Shown: piece by piece, positions 17,323-26,377 of the stretch
Position numbering within the stretch: the first letter of the stretch is position 1
Layout of the letters: the number at the start of each line of letters is the position of its first letter
Assembly: GCA_035310985.1 (NCBI GenBank)
Contig: DATGDH010000139.1
Location: 62,001-126,000 of the forward strand
DNA: 64,000 bases
Direction: 5' to 3'
Origin: DAHVFK01 sp035310985
GTDB lineage: Bacteria > Pseudomonadota > Gammaproteobacteria > Burkholderiales > SG8-39
Program-made: the position numbers and the translations under genes
Notes under the pieces: model-generated
The model's database searches: none
What the model was told of the DNA's origin: nothing
The model's input: the letters and a program-made list of their open reading frames with translations, nothing else

Positions 17323-19730
17323 TTTCGCACGCCGAGAGCGTTCGACTCGATGAACGCCCGCCGCGGCTCGACGTCGTCGCCCATCAGCTTCGTAAAAATC
17401 TCATCCGCTGCGATTCCATCCTCTATCTGCACCTTAAGCAGCCGGCGCGTCGCCGGATCCATGGTCGTTTCCCAAAGTTGATTCGGGTTCATTTCACCGA
17501 GACCCTTGTAGCGCTGTAGGCTCATCGACTTCTGCACTTCCGCGAGCAGCCAACGCATCGCCTCCGGAAATTCCCTGACCGGATACTTCTTGTCCGCGCG
17601 CCTCACATAAGCGCCTACCCCCACCAGGCCGCGCAGCAGTTCGGCAGTCTGGCGGATCTGCGCGTAGTCGCCTGAAAGCAGAAACTCGGAGTCGACGTGC
17701 GTGATGCGGACGTTGCCGTGCCGCGTACGCTCCACGCGCACCTTGTAGCGCTCCGTCTTTGCGTCGAACTCCGGAACGATGCGCAAGCCGTTGCCGGAAA
17801 TCGCCGCAAGCAGCGCTTCCGCCGACGCCTCGGCCGCGTCACGCCGCGACAGGTCGATCTGTACGCCACGCAGCATCGCAGCGAGGACTCCTTTGTCCAG
17901 ACCGTGCGACACGCGCTCAATCACTGCTTCGGAAACGAGGTAGGATTTTGCGAGTTCCGCCAGCGCTTCGCCCGCAATCGGCTCGCGGTAGGCAGCAGGA
18001 TGGAGCGCGGCGTCAACCAACGCTTGGCGCAGCATAAATTCGTTCAATTCGTGCTCATCCTTCAGATAACGTTCTTCCTTGCCCAGCTTCGCCTTGTACA
18101 GCGGGGGCTGGGCAATGTATATGTGGCCCCGCTCCACCAACTCGGGCATCTGCCGATAGAAGAAGGTGAGCAGGAGCGTGCGGATGTGGGAGCCGTCCAC
18201 GTCTGCATCAGTCATGATGATGATGCGGTGGTAGCGAAGCTTCTCCGGATTGTATTCTTCTTTTCCAATGCCACAGCCCAGCGCAGTGATAAGGGTGGCG
18301 ATCTCGGCCGAAGACAGCAGCTTGTCGAAACGCGCCTTCTCGACGTTCAGGATCTTGCCCTTTAAAGGCAGGATCGCCTGAAATCGTCGGTCGCGGCCCT
18401 GCTTTGCAGAGCCGCCTGCGGAGTCTCCTTCTACGAGGTAGAGCTCGCTCTGCGCCGGATCACGCTCCTGGCAGTCGGCGAGTTTGCCGGGCAGACCCAT
18501 CCCATCGAGCAGCCCCTTTCTGCGAGTCATCTCCCGTGCCCGGCGCGCCGCTTCCCGCGCGCGCGCGGCGTCCAAGATCTTCCCTGTGATCACTCGGGCG
18601 TCCGCAGGTCGCTCGTCCAAGAACTGACGCAGCTTTTCCGCGACCACCTCCTCGACCACCGGACGCACTTCGGAGGACACGAGTTTTTCCTTGGTCTGCG
18701 AGGAGAATTTCGGCTCAGGCACCTTTACCGAAAGCACGCAAGCGAGACCCTCGCGCATATCGTCGCCGGTCGTCTCCACCTTAGCGCGTTTGGCGAGTTC
18801 GTGTTCCTCTATGTACTTGTTGAGCACGCGCGTCATAGCCGCACGCAGCCCGGTAAGGTGTGTCCCGCCATCTTTCTGAGGAATATTGTTCGTGAAGCAA
18901 AGTACCGACTCCTGATAACTGTCGTTCCATTGCATCGCGATCTCGACCCCGATTCCGTCTTTTTCGCCGCTTCCGCTAAATACGCTCGGGTGCAGCACGG
19001 TCTTCGAACGGTTCATGTACTCGACGAATCCCTGCACACCACCAGAAAATTCGAAGTTCTCCTCCTTGCCGGCCCGCTGGTCGATGAGGAGAATCCTCAC
19101 GCCGTTATTCAGGAAGGAAAGCTCTCGCAGCCGACGCGCCAAGATGTCGTAGTGGTAGTCGACTGTCCCAAACATCTCTCTTGAGGCGAGGAAATGCACC
19201 TCGGTACCGCGCTTTTCCGACGTGCCGGTGACCTTGAGCGCGTCGACCGGAGTCCCATTGCGAAACTCCATCTCGTGCACTTTGCCGTCTCGCCAGACCG
19301 TAAGGCGCAGCCACTCGGAGAGCGCGTTGACGACTGACACGCCCACGCCGTGCAACCCGCCCGACACCTTGTAGGTGTTGCTATCGAACTTTCCGCCGGC
19401 GTGGAGCTCGGTCATGACGATCTCGGCCGCCGAACGCTTGAGTTCGTCGTCTTCTTTGATACCAGTAGGAATTCCGCGGCCGTTGTCGAGCACGGAGATG
19501 GAATTGTCCGTGTGAATCGTGACGACGATCTCGTCACAGTAGCCAGCCAAGGCCTCGTCCACCGCGTTGTCTACTACCTCGAACACCATGTGGTGCAGAC
19601 CCGTCCCGTCGGACGTATCCCCAATGTACATACCCGGCCGCTTACGCACGGCTTCCAGTCCCTTCAGTACCTTGATGCTGTCCGAGTCGTATTCGCTCGC
19701 GTCGGCGATGTTTCTTTCCGGTTCTCCCAC
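17310..19730 (-). CDS. gyrB: DNA gyrase subunit B
   Basis: ATPase subunit of DNA gyrase, 806 residues. In order: GHKL ATPase (VDNAVDEALAGY, LDNGRGIP, GGLHGVGVSVVNALS), transducer, TOPRIM (LVEGDSAGGSAKQGRDR; MTDADVDGSHIRTLL; IAQPPLYK) and the C-terminal GyrA-binding tail (QRYKGLGEMNPNQLWET). GTG 19730 is preferred: it gives VGEPERNIADASEYDSDSIK and is preceded by GGAAGAGG about 11 bases upstream, whereas the longest frame (19850) would extend 90 bases into dnaN. It follows dnaN by 29 bases; the dnaA-dnaN-gyrB order is classical for an origin region. Confidence 0.95.
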   Translation of the reverse strand: MGEPERNIADASEYDSDSIKVLKGLEAVRKRPGMYIGDTSDGTGLHHMVFEVVDNAVDEALAGYCDEIVVTIHTDNSISVLDNGRGIPTGIKEDDELKRSAAEIVMTELHAGGKFDSNTYKVSGGLHGVGVSVVNALSEWLRLTVWRDGKVHEMEFRNGTPVDALKVTGTSEKRGTEVHFLASREMFGTVDYHYDILARRLRELSFLNNGVRILLIDQRAGKEENFEFSGGVQGFVEYMNRSKTVLHPSVFSGSGEKDGIGVEIAMQWNDSYQESVLCFTNNIPQKDGGTHLTGLRAAMTRVLNKYIEEHELAKRAKVETTGDDMREGLACVLSVKVPEPKFSSQTKEKLVSSEVRPVVEEVVAEKLRQFLDERPADARVITGKILDAARAREAARRAREMTRRKGLLDGMGLPGKLADCQERDPAQSELYLVEGDSAGGSAKQGRDRRFQAILPLKGKILNVEKARFDKLLSSAEIATLITALGCGIGKEEYNPEKLRYHRIIIMTDADVDGSHIRTLLLTFFYRQMPELVERGHIYIAQPPLYKAKLGKEERYLKDEHELNEFMLRQALVDAALHPAAYREPIAGEALAELAKSYLVSEAVIERVSHGLDKGVLAAMLRGVQIDLSRRDAAEASAEALLAAISGNGLRIVPEFDAKTERYKVRVERTRHGNVRITHVDSEFLLSGDYAQIRQTAELLRGLVGVGAYVRRADKKYPVREFPEAMRWLLAEVQKSMSLQRYKGLGEMNPNQLWETTMDPATRRLLKVQIEDGIAADEIFTKLMGDDVEPRRAFIESNALGVRNLDV

Positions 19731-19759
19731 TGGTGCGTGACCTCTTCCTTTTGGTGCGC

Positions 19760-20866
19760 TTAGATGCGCATCGGCATGACGACGTACTTGAACTCCGGCA
19801 TTGAACCGAACGTCAGGAGTGCGCTCGAAGACGAGTCGCCGAAGGCGCACTCGAGCTTTTCACCCGAAACGTTGTTGAGCACGTCGAGCAAATAGTTGAC
19901 GTTGAAGCCGATGTCGAGCGCATCGCCCGCGTAGCTCACTTCGAGTTCCTCCAGTGCCTCCTCCTGCTCAGCGTTAGAGGAAACTATTTTCAAGCTATCC
20001 CGCGTCAACACCCACCGCACCCCGCGAAACTTCTCGTTAGAGAGGATAGCCGCGCGCAACAGCGACTGTCTTAGCAAGTCGCGATCAATTTCCAGTTTAT
20101 TGCGGTGCTGCGTAGGAATTACGCGTGTGTAGTCTGGAAACTTCCCATCGACCAATTTGGTCACCAGCTCGATCGATCCGAAGCTGAACGACGCCTGATT
20201 CGGTGAAATTTCAACTCGCACATCTTCATCGACGTCGGCCAGAAGCTTACTCAGCTCGACTACAGTCTTGCGCGGTACGATTACCTCCTGCCGAGGCAGC
20301 TCTGTATCGAGCGTCATCGACGCGAAAGCCAGCCGGTGTCCGTCCGTGGCAACGAGCCTGAGTTGCTTCTCTTCTACCACCATGAGGAGACCATTCAAGT
20401 AGTAGCGGATGTCCTGCTGTGCCATCGCGTACTGCACGAGACTGATCATCCTTCGCAGGGCCTTCTGCGACAAAGAAATCCGGGCTACGTCGCCTGCCGG
20501 CTTGGCCAAGCGCGGAAAATCCTCCGCAGGAAGGGTCTGAAGCGTGAACCGGCTCTTTCCGGCCTTGACGAGTAGCCGCTTATCTTGCTGCTGAAGCGTC
20601 ACTTCCGCTTCCTCCGGGAGAGCCCGCAGGATGTCGAGCAACTTGCGTGCTCCTACCGTCATCGCCTGTGCCGCTCCCGCGTGGGCGAGCGAAGACTTCG
20701 CCGTAATCTGAATCTCGATGTCCGTAGCCAGAAACGATACCTGGCTGTCGACGCGGTCGATCAGTACGTTCGACAAGATCGGAAGCGTGTGCCGACGCTC
20801 TATGATCCCGTTGACCGAAGAAAGCGGCGCGAGTAGCTCATCACGCTTTGCTTTAATCAGTACCAT
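19760..20866 (-). CDS. dnaN: DNA polymerase III subunit beta (sliding clamp)
   Basis: Ring-shaped processivity clamp that tethers DNA polymerase III. 368 residues in the usual three-repeat architecture, starting MVLIKAKRDELLAPLSSVNGI and ending GSMPEFKYVVMPMRI, the conserved C-terminal strand forming the client-peptide pocket. An AAGGA ribosome-binding site precedes ATG 20866. It lies 216 bases after dnaA on the same strand. Confidence 0.97.
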   Translation of the reverse strand: MVLIKAKRDELLAPLSSVNGIIERRHTLPILSNVLIDRVDSQVSFLATDIEIQITAKSSLAHAGAAQAMTVGARKLLDILRALPEEAEVTLQQQDKRLLVKAGKSRFTLQTLPAEDFPRLAKPAGDVARISLSQKALRRMISLVQYAMAQQDIRYYLNGLLMVVEEKQLRLVATDGHRLAFASMTLDTELPRQEVIVPRKTVVELSKLLADVDEDVRVEISPNQASFSFGSIELVTKLVDGKFPDYTRVIPTQHRNKLEIDRDLLRQSLLRAAILSNEKFRGVRWVLTRDSLKIVSSNAEQEEALEELEVSYAGDALDIGFNVNYLLDVLNNVSGEKLECAFGDSSSSALLTFGSMPEFKYVVMPMRI

Positions 20867-21082
20867 TTCTTTCCTTAGTAATAGTTAGTAGAGAAGCTTC
20901 GGATCACTGAACAACCCAAAATAGCCTTTTGCCGCCCGATGTTGGAGAGTTTCCGCGCATGGGAAAAGCTGTGGACGGCATGTGAAGCTATGTGGACAGT
21001 TTTCAAGCGAAAAATCGGCTAGGCGACTTATGCACAATCGGCACTGGGTTCGTGCACAGCTTGTTCTCTAGACTGCAAGCGC
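20867..21082. other. dnaA-dnaN intergenic region, candidate part of oriC
   Basis: The longest gene-free stretch in the window (216 bp). It contains TTATGCACA at 21028-21036, a match to the relaxed DnaA-box consensus TTATNCACA. Two TGTGGAC sequences at 20970-20976 and 20991-20997 read on the other strand as imperfect boxes (2-3 mismatches) and are spaced 21 bp apart. An AT-richer patch lies near 20910-20930. Clustered imperfect boxes between dnaA and dnaN are compatible with an origin, but the box count is low; the dnaA-rpmH gap is the rival. Confidence 0.45.
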
Positions 21083-22414
21083 TCATCCCTTTAGGACCTG
21101 CTCGAGGACGAGGTAGTCGCGGTTGATGCCATTGTCCTGTTTTCTCAGGCTAGCAATGGTCCGGCATGCATGCAGGACGGTAGTGTGATCGCGGTTTCCG
21201 AACGCCTCTCCGATTTCCGGCAAGCTCATTTGCGTGAGGTCTTTGGCGAGCGCCATCGCGACCTGGCGCGGACGGGCGACGTTGCGGCTCCTCTTTTTCG
21301 AGTGCATGTCGGAGATCTTGATCTTGAAATACTCCGCGACCGTCTTTTGGATGCCGTCCACGGTGATCTGCCGGTTAGCGACATTTAGAATGTCGCGCAG
21401 CGCTTCCTTGGCCAGGTCGAGCGAAAGCTCGCGCGAGGTAAAGCGCGAGAAAGCGAGGACCTTCTTAAGCGCACCTTCTAGCTCGCGCACGTTCGACCGG
21501 ATGTGCTTGGCAATAAAAAACGCGATCTCTTCCGACAGATCGACCGATTCAGCTTCGGCCTTCTTGAGTACGATCGCCACACGCATCTCCAGCTCAGGCG
21601 GCTCGATCGCGACGGTGAGTCCCCACCCGAAGCGGGATATAAGGCGCTCCTCCATGCCGGAGATTTCCTTCGGATAGGTATCGCAGGAGATGACGATCTG
21701 TTTATGCGCCTCCACCAGGGCGTTAAATGCGTAGAAGAACTCCTCCTGCGTGCGCCCCTTGTTGGAGAAGAATTGTATGTCGTCGATCAGCAGCAGATCG
21801 AGCGAGTGGTAGTAGCGCTTGAACTCGTCGAACGAACGCTGCTGGTAGGCGCGAACGACGTCGGTAACGTACTGTTCGGCATGGGTATAGCGAATGCGCG
21901 CCTGGGCACGCCGCTCCGCCAGATGATTGCCGATGGCCTGCAACAGATGGGTCTTGCCAAGTCCCACGCCACCGTAGATGAATAGAGGGTTGTAGGAAAT
22001 ACCGGGATTCTCAGCTACTTGAATCGCCGCTGCTCGAGCGAGCTGGTTGGCCTTGCCGGTCACGAAGCTGTCGAAGGTGAAGCTTCGATTGAGCCGCGCG
22101 CGCTCCAGAATCCCCGGGGCATCACCATCGTTGCGCGGCGCCGCGGGGAGGACGCGCGGCGCTGCTTCGGCACCGCGGGCAAGGACGAATTTCAAGACGA
22201 GATCGCGCCCGCTAGCTTCCGTCACCAGTTTCTCTATCCGGGTCGCGAAGCGCTCACGCACAAGCTCGAGGACGAAGCGGTTGGGTGCGGCGAGCGTCAA
22301 CGTTTCGGAATCTGCGCTTCCCTCTGGTGAGAGCGGGCGTATCCAGGTGTTGAACTGCTGTGCGGGGAGCTCCTGTTCCAAACGGTGCAGGCAGGCGTCC
22401 CACAGGTTTTGCAT
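21083..22414 (-). CDS. dnaA: Chromosomal replication initiator protein DnaA
   Basis: AAA+ initiator that binds DnaA boxes and opens oriC. 443 residues from ATG 22414. Domain I (1-80) begins MQNLWDACLHRLEQELPAQQFNTWIRPL. The AAA+ core carries Walker A GGVGLGKTHLLQAIG and Walker B LLLIDDIQFFSNK. The DNA-binding domain IV has the signature RPRQVAMALAKDLTQMSLPEIGEAFGNRDHTTVLHAC. The alternative start GTG 22426 adds MPDA; ATG 22414 is preferred because GAGGTG lies nine bases upstream. A DnaA box in its own promoter suggests autoregulation. Confidence 0.97.
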   Translation of the reverse strand: MQNLWDACLHRLEQELPAQQFNTWIRPLSPEGSADSETLTLAAPNRFVLELVRERFATRIEKLVTEASGRDLVLKFVLARGAEAAPRVLPAAPRNDGDAPGILERARLNRSFTFDSFVTGKANQLARAAAIQVAENPGISYNPLFIYGGVGLGKTHLLQAIGNHLAERRAQARIRYTHAEQYVTDVVRAYQQRSFDEFKRYYHSLDLLLIDDIQFFSNKGRTQEEFFYAFNALVEAHKQIVISCDTYPKEISGMEERLISRFGWGLTVAIEPPELEMRVAIVLKKAEAESVDLSEEIAFFIAKHIRSNVRELEGALKKVLAFSRFTSRELSLDLAKEALRDILNVANRQITVDGIQKTVAEYFKIKISDMHSKKRSRNVARPRQVAMALAKDLTQMSLPEIGEAFGNRDHTTVLHACRTIASLRKQDNGINRDYLVLEQVLKG

Positions 22415-22491
22415 CGCGTCTGGCACCTCGTAATTGCGCGCCTTGCTGGGGGGCGGGGAACAGGCACGACGGGCCCGTTTCTGAAGTCAGA

Positions 22492-22520
22492 ATTTTACCT
22501 TCTTCGGTAAGACTTATCCA
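22492..22520 (-). promoter_or_regulatory. Candidate dnaA promoter overlapping a DnaA box
   Basis: On the minus strand TGGATA (22520-22515) and TAAAAT (22497-22492) are 17 bp apart and lie about 80 bases upstream of dnaA. The -35 falls within the perfect DnaA box at 22514-22522, so bound DnaA would occlude RNA polymerase. A short dyad, TTACC-N6-GGTAA (22495-22510), lies in the spacer and overlaps the -10. Confidence 0.45.
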
Positions 22521-22522
22521 CA
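22514..22522 (+). promoter_or_regulatory. Perfect DnaA box (TTATCCACA)
   Basis: TTATCCACA matches the high-affinity consensus exactly. It lies between the divergent dnaA and rpmH genes. It may serve in origin recognition, in dnaA autorepression, or both; no second perfect box is present in this gap. Confidence 0.75.
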
Positions 22523-22547
22523 GCCCATTCGCATGGACGCTGTCGAT

Positions 22548-22577
22548 TTGACAACGCGAGCGGCAGCACGCTCTAAT
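22548..22577 (+). promoter_or_regulatory. Sigma70-type promoter for rpmH-rnpA-yidD-yidC
   Basis: TTGACA (22548-22553), a perfect -35, is followed after 18 bp by TCTAAT (22572-22577). The predicted start near 22584 leaves about 20 bases of leader before rpmH. A TAATAC alternative -10 is 20 bp from the -35 and less likely. A strong promoter is expected for a ribosomal-protein operon. Confidence 0.6.
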
Positions 22578-22604
22578 ACCGCCCTTTTTCCGATCGGCAA
22601 GGCG

Positions 22605-22739
22605 ATGAAGCGAACTTACCAACCATCGAAGACGCGGCGCGCGCGGCGCCACGGGTTTCTGGTCCGTAGCCGAACCCAAGGTGGGCGTGCAGTGTTGCGC
22701 GCGCGGCGCGCGCGGGGCCGTAAGCGCGTCGGTCTGTAG
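22605..22739 (+). CDS. rpmH: 50S ribosomal protein L34
   Basis: A 44-residue, very basic protein beginning MKRTYQPSKTRRARRHGFLV and ending GRKRVGL, the full bL34 family sequence pattern. ATG 22605 is fixed by the universally conserved MKRTYQPS start. It is divergent from dnaA and followed 13 bases later by rnpA, the conserved bacterial origin-region order. Confidence 0.97.
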   Translation: MKRTYQPSKTRRARRHGFLVRSRTQGGRAVLRARRARGRKRVGL

Positions 22740-22752
22740 GCCACTGCGGGGC

Positions 22753-23109
22753 GTGCTCGGGCGAACCAGGCCGGCACAGTATGGACTCGGCGCTGAGCTG
22801 CGCCTCAGGCAGAGCGCGGCGTTCGAGCACCTCCTCAAGGAAGGTTCGCGAAAGAGCGTCGCGGGATACACGTTCTATTTCGAGCGTCGCGACGCGGGAC
22901 CGCCCCGTCTGGGAATGCTTGTCTCCCGCAAGCACGCCGCAAAGGCTACGGATCGCAACCGTATCAAGCGCTGCATTCGAGAGGCGTTTCGGCTTGAGCA
23001 GAAATCGCTCGGTCCGGTGGACGTACTGGTGCGCCCGCCTTACGGGGTCAGGCCCACTGCCGATATGATCGTGCGACTGCGAGAACTGATGAGCAGGCTG
23101 AACCGATGA
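22753..23109 (+). CDS. rnpA: Ribonuclease P protein component
   Basis: Protein subunit of RNase P, which matures tRNA 5' ends with the catalytic RNA. 118 residues from GTG 22753, a normal length. The RNR motif is seen as ATDRNRIKRCIREAFR, and the N-terminal leader-binding part as LRLRQSAAFEHLLKEG. GTG 22753 is chosen because it follows a GGGG stretch just after the rpmH stop; a longer frame to 22681 would overlap rpmH. The stop overlaps the yidD ATG by four bases. Confidence 0.93.
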   Translation: MLGRTRPAQYGLGAELRLRQSAAFEHLLKEGSRKSVAGYTFYFERRDAGPPRLGMLVSRKHAAKATDRNRIKRCIREAFRLEQKSLGPVDVLVRPPYGVRPTADMIVRLRELMSRLNR

Positions 23110-23330
23110 TTTCCCGGCTCCTACGCCTCCTGGTGCGAGGCTATCGCTTCTTCGTCAGCCCGTTGCTCCCGCCGTCGTGCCGCTTCCATCCCAGTTGCTC
23201 CGAGTATGCCGAGGAAGCATTGCGCCGCCATGGCGCGCTGCGCGGCGGCTGGCTTAGCGTACGTCGCGTTTGCCGCTGCGGACCCTGGAGTCGTGGCGGT
23301 CACGACCCCGTTCCCGGCGCCCGGCACTAA
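23106..23330 (+). CDS. yidD: Membrane protein insertion efficiency factor YidD
   Basis: A 74-residue protein with the family core YRFFVSPLLPPSCRFHPSCSEYA and ALRRHG, ending WSRGGHDPVP. It sits at the inner membrane and aids YidC-dependent insertion. The ATGA overlap with rnpA and the 15-base gap to yidC are typical. The two conserved cysteine motifs (SCRFHPSCSEY) are intact. Confidence 0.95.
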   Translation: MISRLLRLLVRGYRFFVSPLLPPSCRFHPSCSEYAEEALRRHGALRGGWLSVRRVCRCGPWSRGGHDPVPGARH

Positions 23331-23345
23331 GCAGGAAAATCTATT

Positions 23346-25001
23346 ATGGACACGCAACGGCTCATCCTGCTGGTGATCTTCAGCTTTTCCGTAGTCATGC
23401 TATGGCAGTCGTGGGAGCGGACCCAGCGGCCCGCGTCGCAGGTGAGCGCGCCCGCCGCGCGATCGCCTAACGAGGGCGTGCCGGTACCGAGTCGCGGGCC
23501 CGAGGGCGCTGCCACGGCAAGTCAAGCACGGACGCCGGGAGTTCCCGGCGCGGGCGCGGCGGGCGCCGCAGGCGAAGTGGTGCGTGTGCGCACGGACCTC
23601 GTCGTCGCAGACATCAACACAGTCGGGGCGACGCTCCAGCGCCTCGAACTGCTCAAGCAGAAGGCCCAAGCGGACGACAACAAGGATTTCGTGCTGCTCG
23701 GGCCGAGCTATGCCTACAGCGCGCAGAGCGGCCTCATAGGCGAGGGCTTCCCGAATCACCGCACCTTGTGGAAGCCCCTGCCCGGGCCGCGCGAGCTCGC
23801 GCCAGGGAGCGACAAGTTGGAAGTGCGCTTCACGGCGGAGGGACCAAACGGCCTCGAAGTGCAGAAGGTCTATACGTTCCGCCGCGACCACTACCAGATC
23901 GACGTCGCATTCGAGCTCAGGAATACCGGAAGCAGTCCGGTTTCCACCGACGCCTACTACCAGCTCGTGCGTGACGATAAGGATCCGCCTGGCCAGACAG
24001 CGATGATGAAGACCTTCTTCGGGCCCGCGTACTACACCGAGCAAACGAAGTACCACAAGCTGACCTTCGCCGACATCGAAAAGGGCAACGTCGAGTTGCC
24101 CGCGCATGCGAAGGACGGATGGATCGGCATGGTGCAGCATTACTTTGTTTCGGCATGGCTACCGGCGCAGGGTGTGACTCGCGAGTTCTACGCCAAGCGC
24201 CTTCCGGACGGGCTGTTCGCCTCGGGCGTTATCGTGCCCGCGCCGAAGGTGGCCCCTGGGGCCAGCGGCCGTGTCGACGTTCGCCTATATTCCGGCCCGC
24301 AGGAGCAGCGCCGCCTGAAGGCAGCGGCCCCGGGTTTTGATCTGGTGGTTGATTACGGGTGGCTCACGATCATTGCGTGGCCGCTCTTTTGGCTGCTGCA
24401 GAAATATCACGGCCTGACGGGGAACTGGGGCTTCGCCATCATCCTGCTCACGCTCACGGTCAAGCTCGTGTTCTTTCCGCTTTCCGCGGCGAGTTACAAG
24501 TCGATGGCGAAGATGAAGCTTGTCGCGCCCAGACTTACCAAGCTGCGCGAGATGTACGCCGACGACCGGGCCAAGATGAATCAGGCCATGATGGAGCTGT
24601 ACAAGACGGAGAAGATCAATCCGCTCGGCGGCTGCTTCCCCATCCTGGTGCAGATACCGGTGTTCCTCGCTCTTTACTGGACGCTTCTCGGCGCGATCGA
24701 GTTGCGCCATGCGCCGTTTATTCTGTGGATCAAGGACCTTTCGGCGCAGGATCCGTACTACGTGCTGCCCATCCTGATGACGGTGAGCATGGTGATCCAG
24801 ACGCGCATGAATCCGACGCCTCCAGATCCCGTGCAGGCAAAGGTCATGACCTTCATGCCGTTCGTCTTCAGCGTGTTCTTCTTCTTCTTCCCGGCCGGTT
24901 TGGTGCTGTACTGGCTGGTGAACAACATCTTGTCCATCCTCCAGCAGTGGCAGATTCAGCGGATGTTCAACCGCGACAAGCCTGCCCATGGCAAGCGCTG
25001 A
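23346..25001 (+). CDS. yidC: Membrane protein insertase YidC
   Basis: Inserts membrane proteins alone or with SecYEG. 551 residues. Membrane helix 1 is at about 5-20, then a proline/alanine linker, the large periplasmic P1 domain (about 75-330), and a C-terminal insertase core with five helices (ITAWPLFW/LLQKYHG region onward; GCFPILVQIPVFLALYWTL; FSVFFFFFPAGLVLYWLVNNILSI). The start ATG 23346 gives MDTQRLILLVIFSFSVVML, a canonical Gram-negative YidC start. Its end overlaps mnmE by 14 bases. Confidence 0.96.
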   Translation: MDTQRLILLVIFSFSVVMLWQSWERTQRPASQVSAPAARSPNEGVPVPSRGPEGAATASQARTPGVPGAGAAGAAGEVVRVRTDLVVADINTVGATLQRLELLKQKAQADDNKDFVLLGPSYAYSAQSGLIGEGFPNHRTLWKPLPGPRELAPGSDKLEVRFTAEGPNGLEVQKVYTFRRDHYQIDVAFELRNTGSSPVSTDAYYQLVRDDKDPPGQTAMMKTFFGPAYYTEQTKYHKLTFADIEKGNVELPAHAKDGWIGMVQHYFVSAWLPAQGVTREFYAKRLPDGLFASGVIVPAPKVAPGASGRVDVRLYSGPQEQRRLKAAAPGFDLVVDYGWLTIIAWPLFWLLQKYHGLTGNWGFAIILLTLTVKLVFFPLSAASYKSMAKMKLVAPRLTKLREMYADDRAKMNQAMMELYKTEKINPLGGCFPILVQIPVFLALYWTLLGAIELRHAPFILWIKDLSAQDPYYVLPILMTVSMVIQTRMNPTPPDPVQAKVMTFMPFVFSVFFFFFPAGLVLYWLVNNILSILQQWQIQRMFNRDKPAHGKR

Positions 25002-26364
25002 GGACCCCGCGGGGCGTGCCCTTCACGTCGCACGCGCCACCATAGCGGCCGTCGCCACACCGCCGGGACGCGGCGGGATCGGCGTGGTGCGCATATCTGG
25101 CGTTCTGGTCGTAGACGTCGCGCGTGCGGTGCTCGGCGCGTTGCCCGCGCCCCGGCGCGCGACCTACGCGGAGTTTCGCGACGCCCGCGCACAGGTCATC
25201 GACCGGGGCATCGCGCTTTACTTTCCCGCGCCACATTCATACACCGGAGAGGAAGTACTGGAGCTGCAGGGCCATGGCGGTCCGGCGGTGCTGCAAATGG
25301 TCCTCGGGGCGTGCCTGGACGCCGGTGCGCGCCTCGCCGAGCCCGGCGAATTCACGCGCCGTGCATTCCTGGAGGGTAAGCTCGATTTGGCTCAGGCCGA
25401 GGCGGTTGCCGACCTGATCGATGCCGCGAGCCGCGAAGCGGCTCGCTCGGCCATGCGCTCCTTGAGCGGCGAATTTTCTGAGGCTATCGGGTCGCTGGTC
25501 GAGGAGCTCACCGAGCTGCGCGCGCTTATCGAGGCAATGCTGGATTTTCCAGAGGAAGAGATTGATCACACGCATCGCGAAGACGCGGCCGGACGGCTGA
25601 ATCGCGTGCGTGCCTCGCTCGAGACCGTGATGGTCAGGAGCCGCCAGGGCAGCCTGCTGCGCACCGGAATCCATGTCGTGCTCGCAGGCCGCCCTAACGT
25701 CGGCAAATCGAGCCTGCTTAACCGTCTTGCTGGCGAAGAGCGCGCCATCGTGGCCGCGGTGCCGGGAACCACGCGCGACGCCTTGCGTGAAACGATTCTC
25801 GTCGAAGGCGTACCGATCGTCATCGTCGACACTGCTGGCTTGCGCGAATCGGGCGACGAAGTCGAGCGTTTGGGGATCGAGCGCAGCTGGAGAGAGGTGG
25901 CTCGTGCAGACGTCGTCCTGATGGTGCTCGAAGCCCCTTTGGGCATGAATGAGGAGGATCGCGCCCTGCTGGCGCGGCTCCCTGAGCAGGGCACTCGCCT
26001 TTTCGTCTACAACAAGGTCGATCTCGCGCCGGCCGAGCGCGCCGGACGCAGAGGCGACGGGCGGCAGGAGGTCTGGGTTTCGGCAAAGTCTGGCGCCGGG
26101 ATCGATGCTCTTCGCGGCGCGCTGCTTGAAGCGGCCGGCTGGACGGGCACGGGCGAGTCGGTGTATATCGCGCGCGAGCGGCATTTGCGCGCGCTCGCGC
26201 AGGCTCGCGACCATCTCCAGGTGGCAGTGGCCCAGATCGGGCATTGGGAGTTCCTCGCCGAGGAATTGCGCTTGGCGCAGGGCGCGCTCGGGGAAATCAC
26301 CGGGGAAGTGTCGGCGGACGATCTGCTGGGCGAGATCTTCGCGCGCTTTTGCATCGGCAAGTAG
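24988..26364 (+). CDS. mnmE: tRNA uridine-5-carboxymethylaminomethyl modification GTPase MnmE
   Basis: With MnmG, installs the carboxymethylaminomethyl group on wobble uridine 34 of tRNAs. 458 residues. The N-terminal folate-binding domain (IAAVATPPGRGGIGVVRISG), a helical domain, and an inserted G domain with GRPNVGKSSLLN, VDTAGLRE and NKVD are visible. The C-terminal FCIGK contains the catalytic cysteine. ATG 24988 overlaps yidC by 14 bases. Its partner mnmG is 5.5 kb downstream on the same strand. Confidence 0.96.
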   Translation: MASAEDPAGRALHVARATIAAVATPPGRGGIGVVRISGVLVVDVARAVLGALPAPRRATYAEFRDARAQVIDRGIALYFPAPHSYTGEEVLELQGHGGPAVLQMVLGACLDAGARLAEPGEFTRRAFLEGKLDLAQAEAVADLIDAASREAARSAMRSLSGEFSEAIGSLVEELTELRALIEAMLDFPEEEIDHTHREDAAGRLNRVRASLETVMVRSRQGSLLRTGIHVVLAGRPNVGKSSLLNRLAGEERAIVAAVPGTTRDALRETILVEGVPIVIVDTAGLRESGDEVERLGIERSWREVARADVVLMVLEAPLGMNEEDRALLARLPEQGTRLFVYNKVDLAPAERAGRRGDGRQEVWVSAKSGAGIDALRGALLEAAGWTGTGESVYIARERHLRALAQARDHLQVAVAQIGHWEFLAEELRLAQGALGEITGEVSADDLLGEIFARFCIGK

Positions 26365-26377
26365 GGGGCTACCTAGC

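Noticed and set aside
19731..19850. N-terminal extension of gyrB
   Set aside because: Would overlap dnaN by about 90 bases and adds unconserved sequence; GTG 19730 has a ribosome-binding site.
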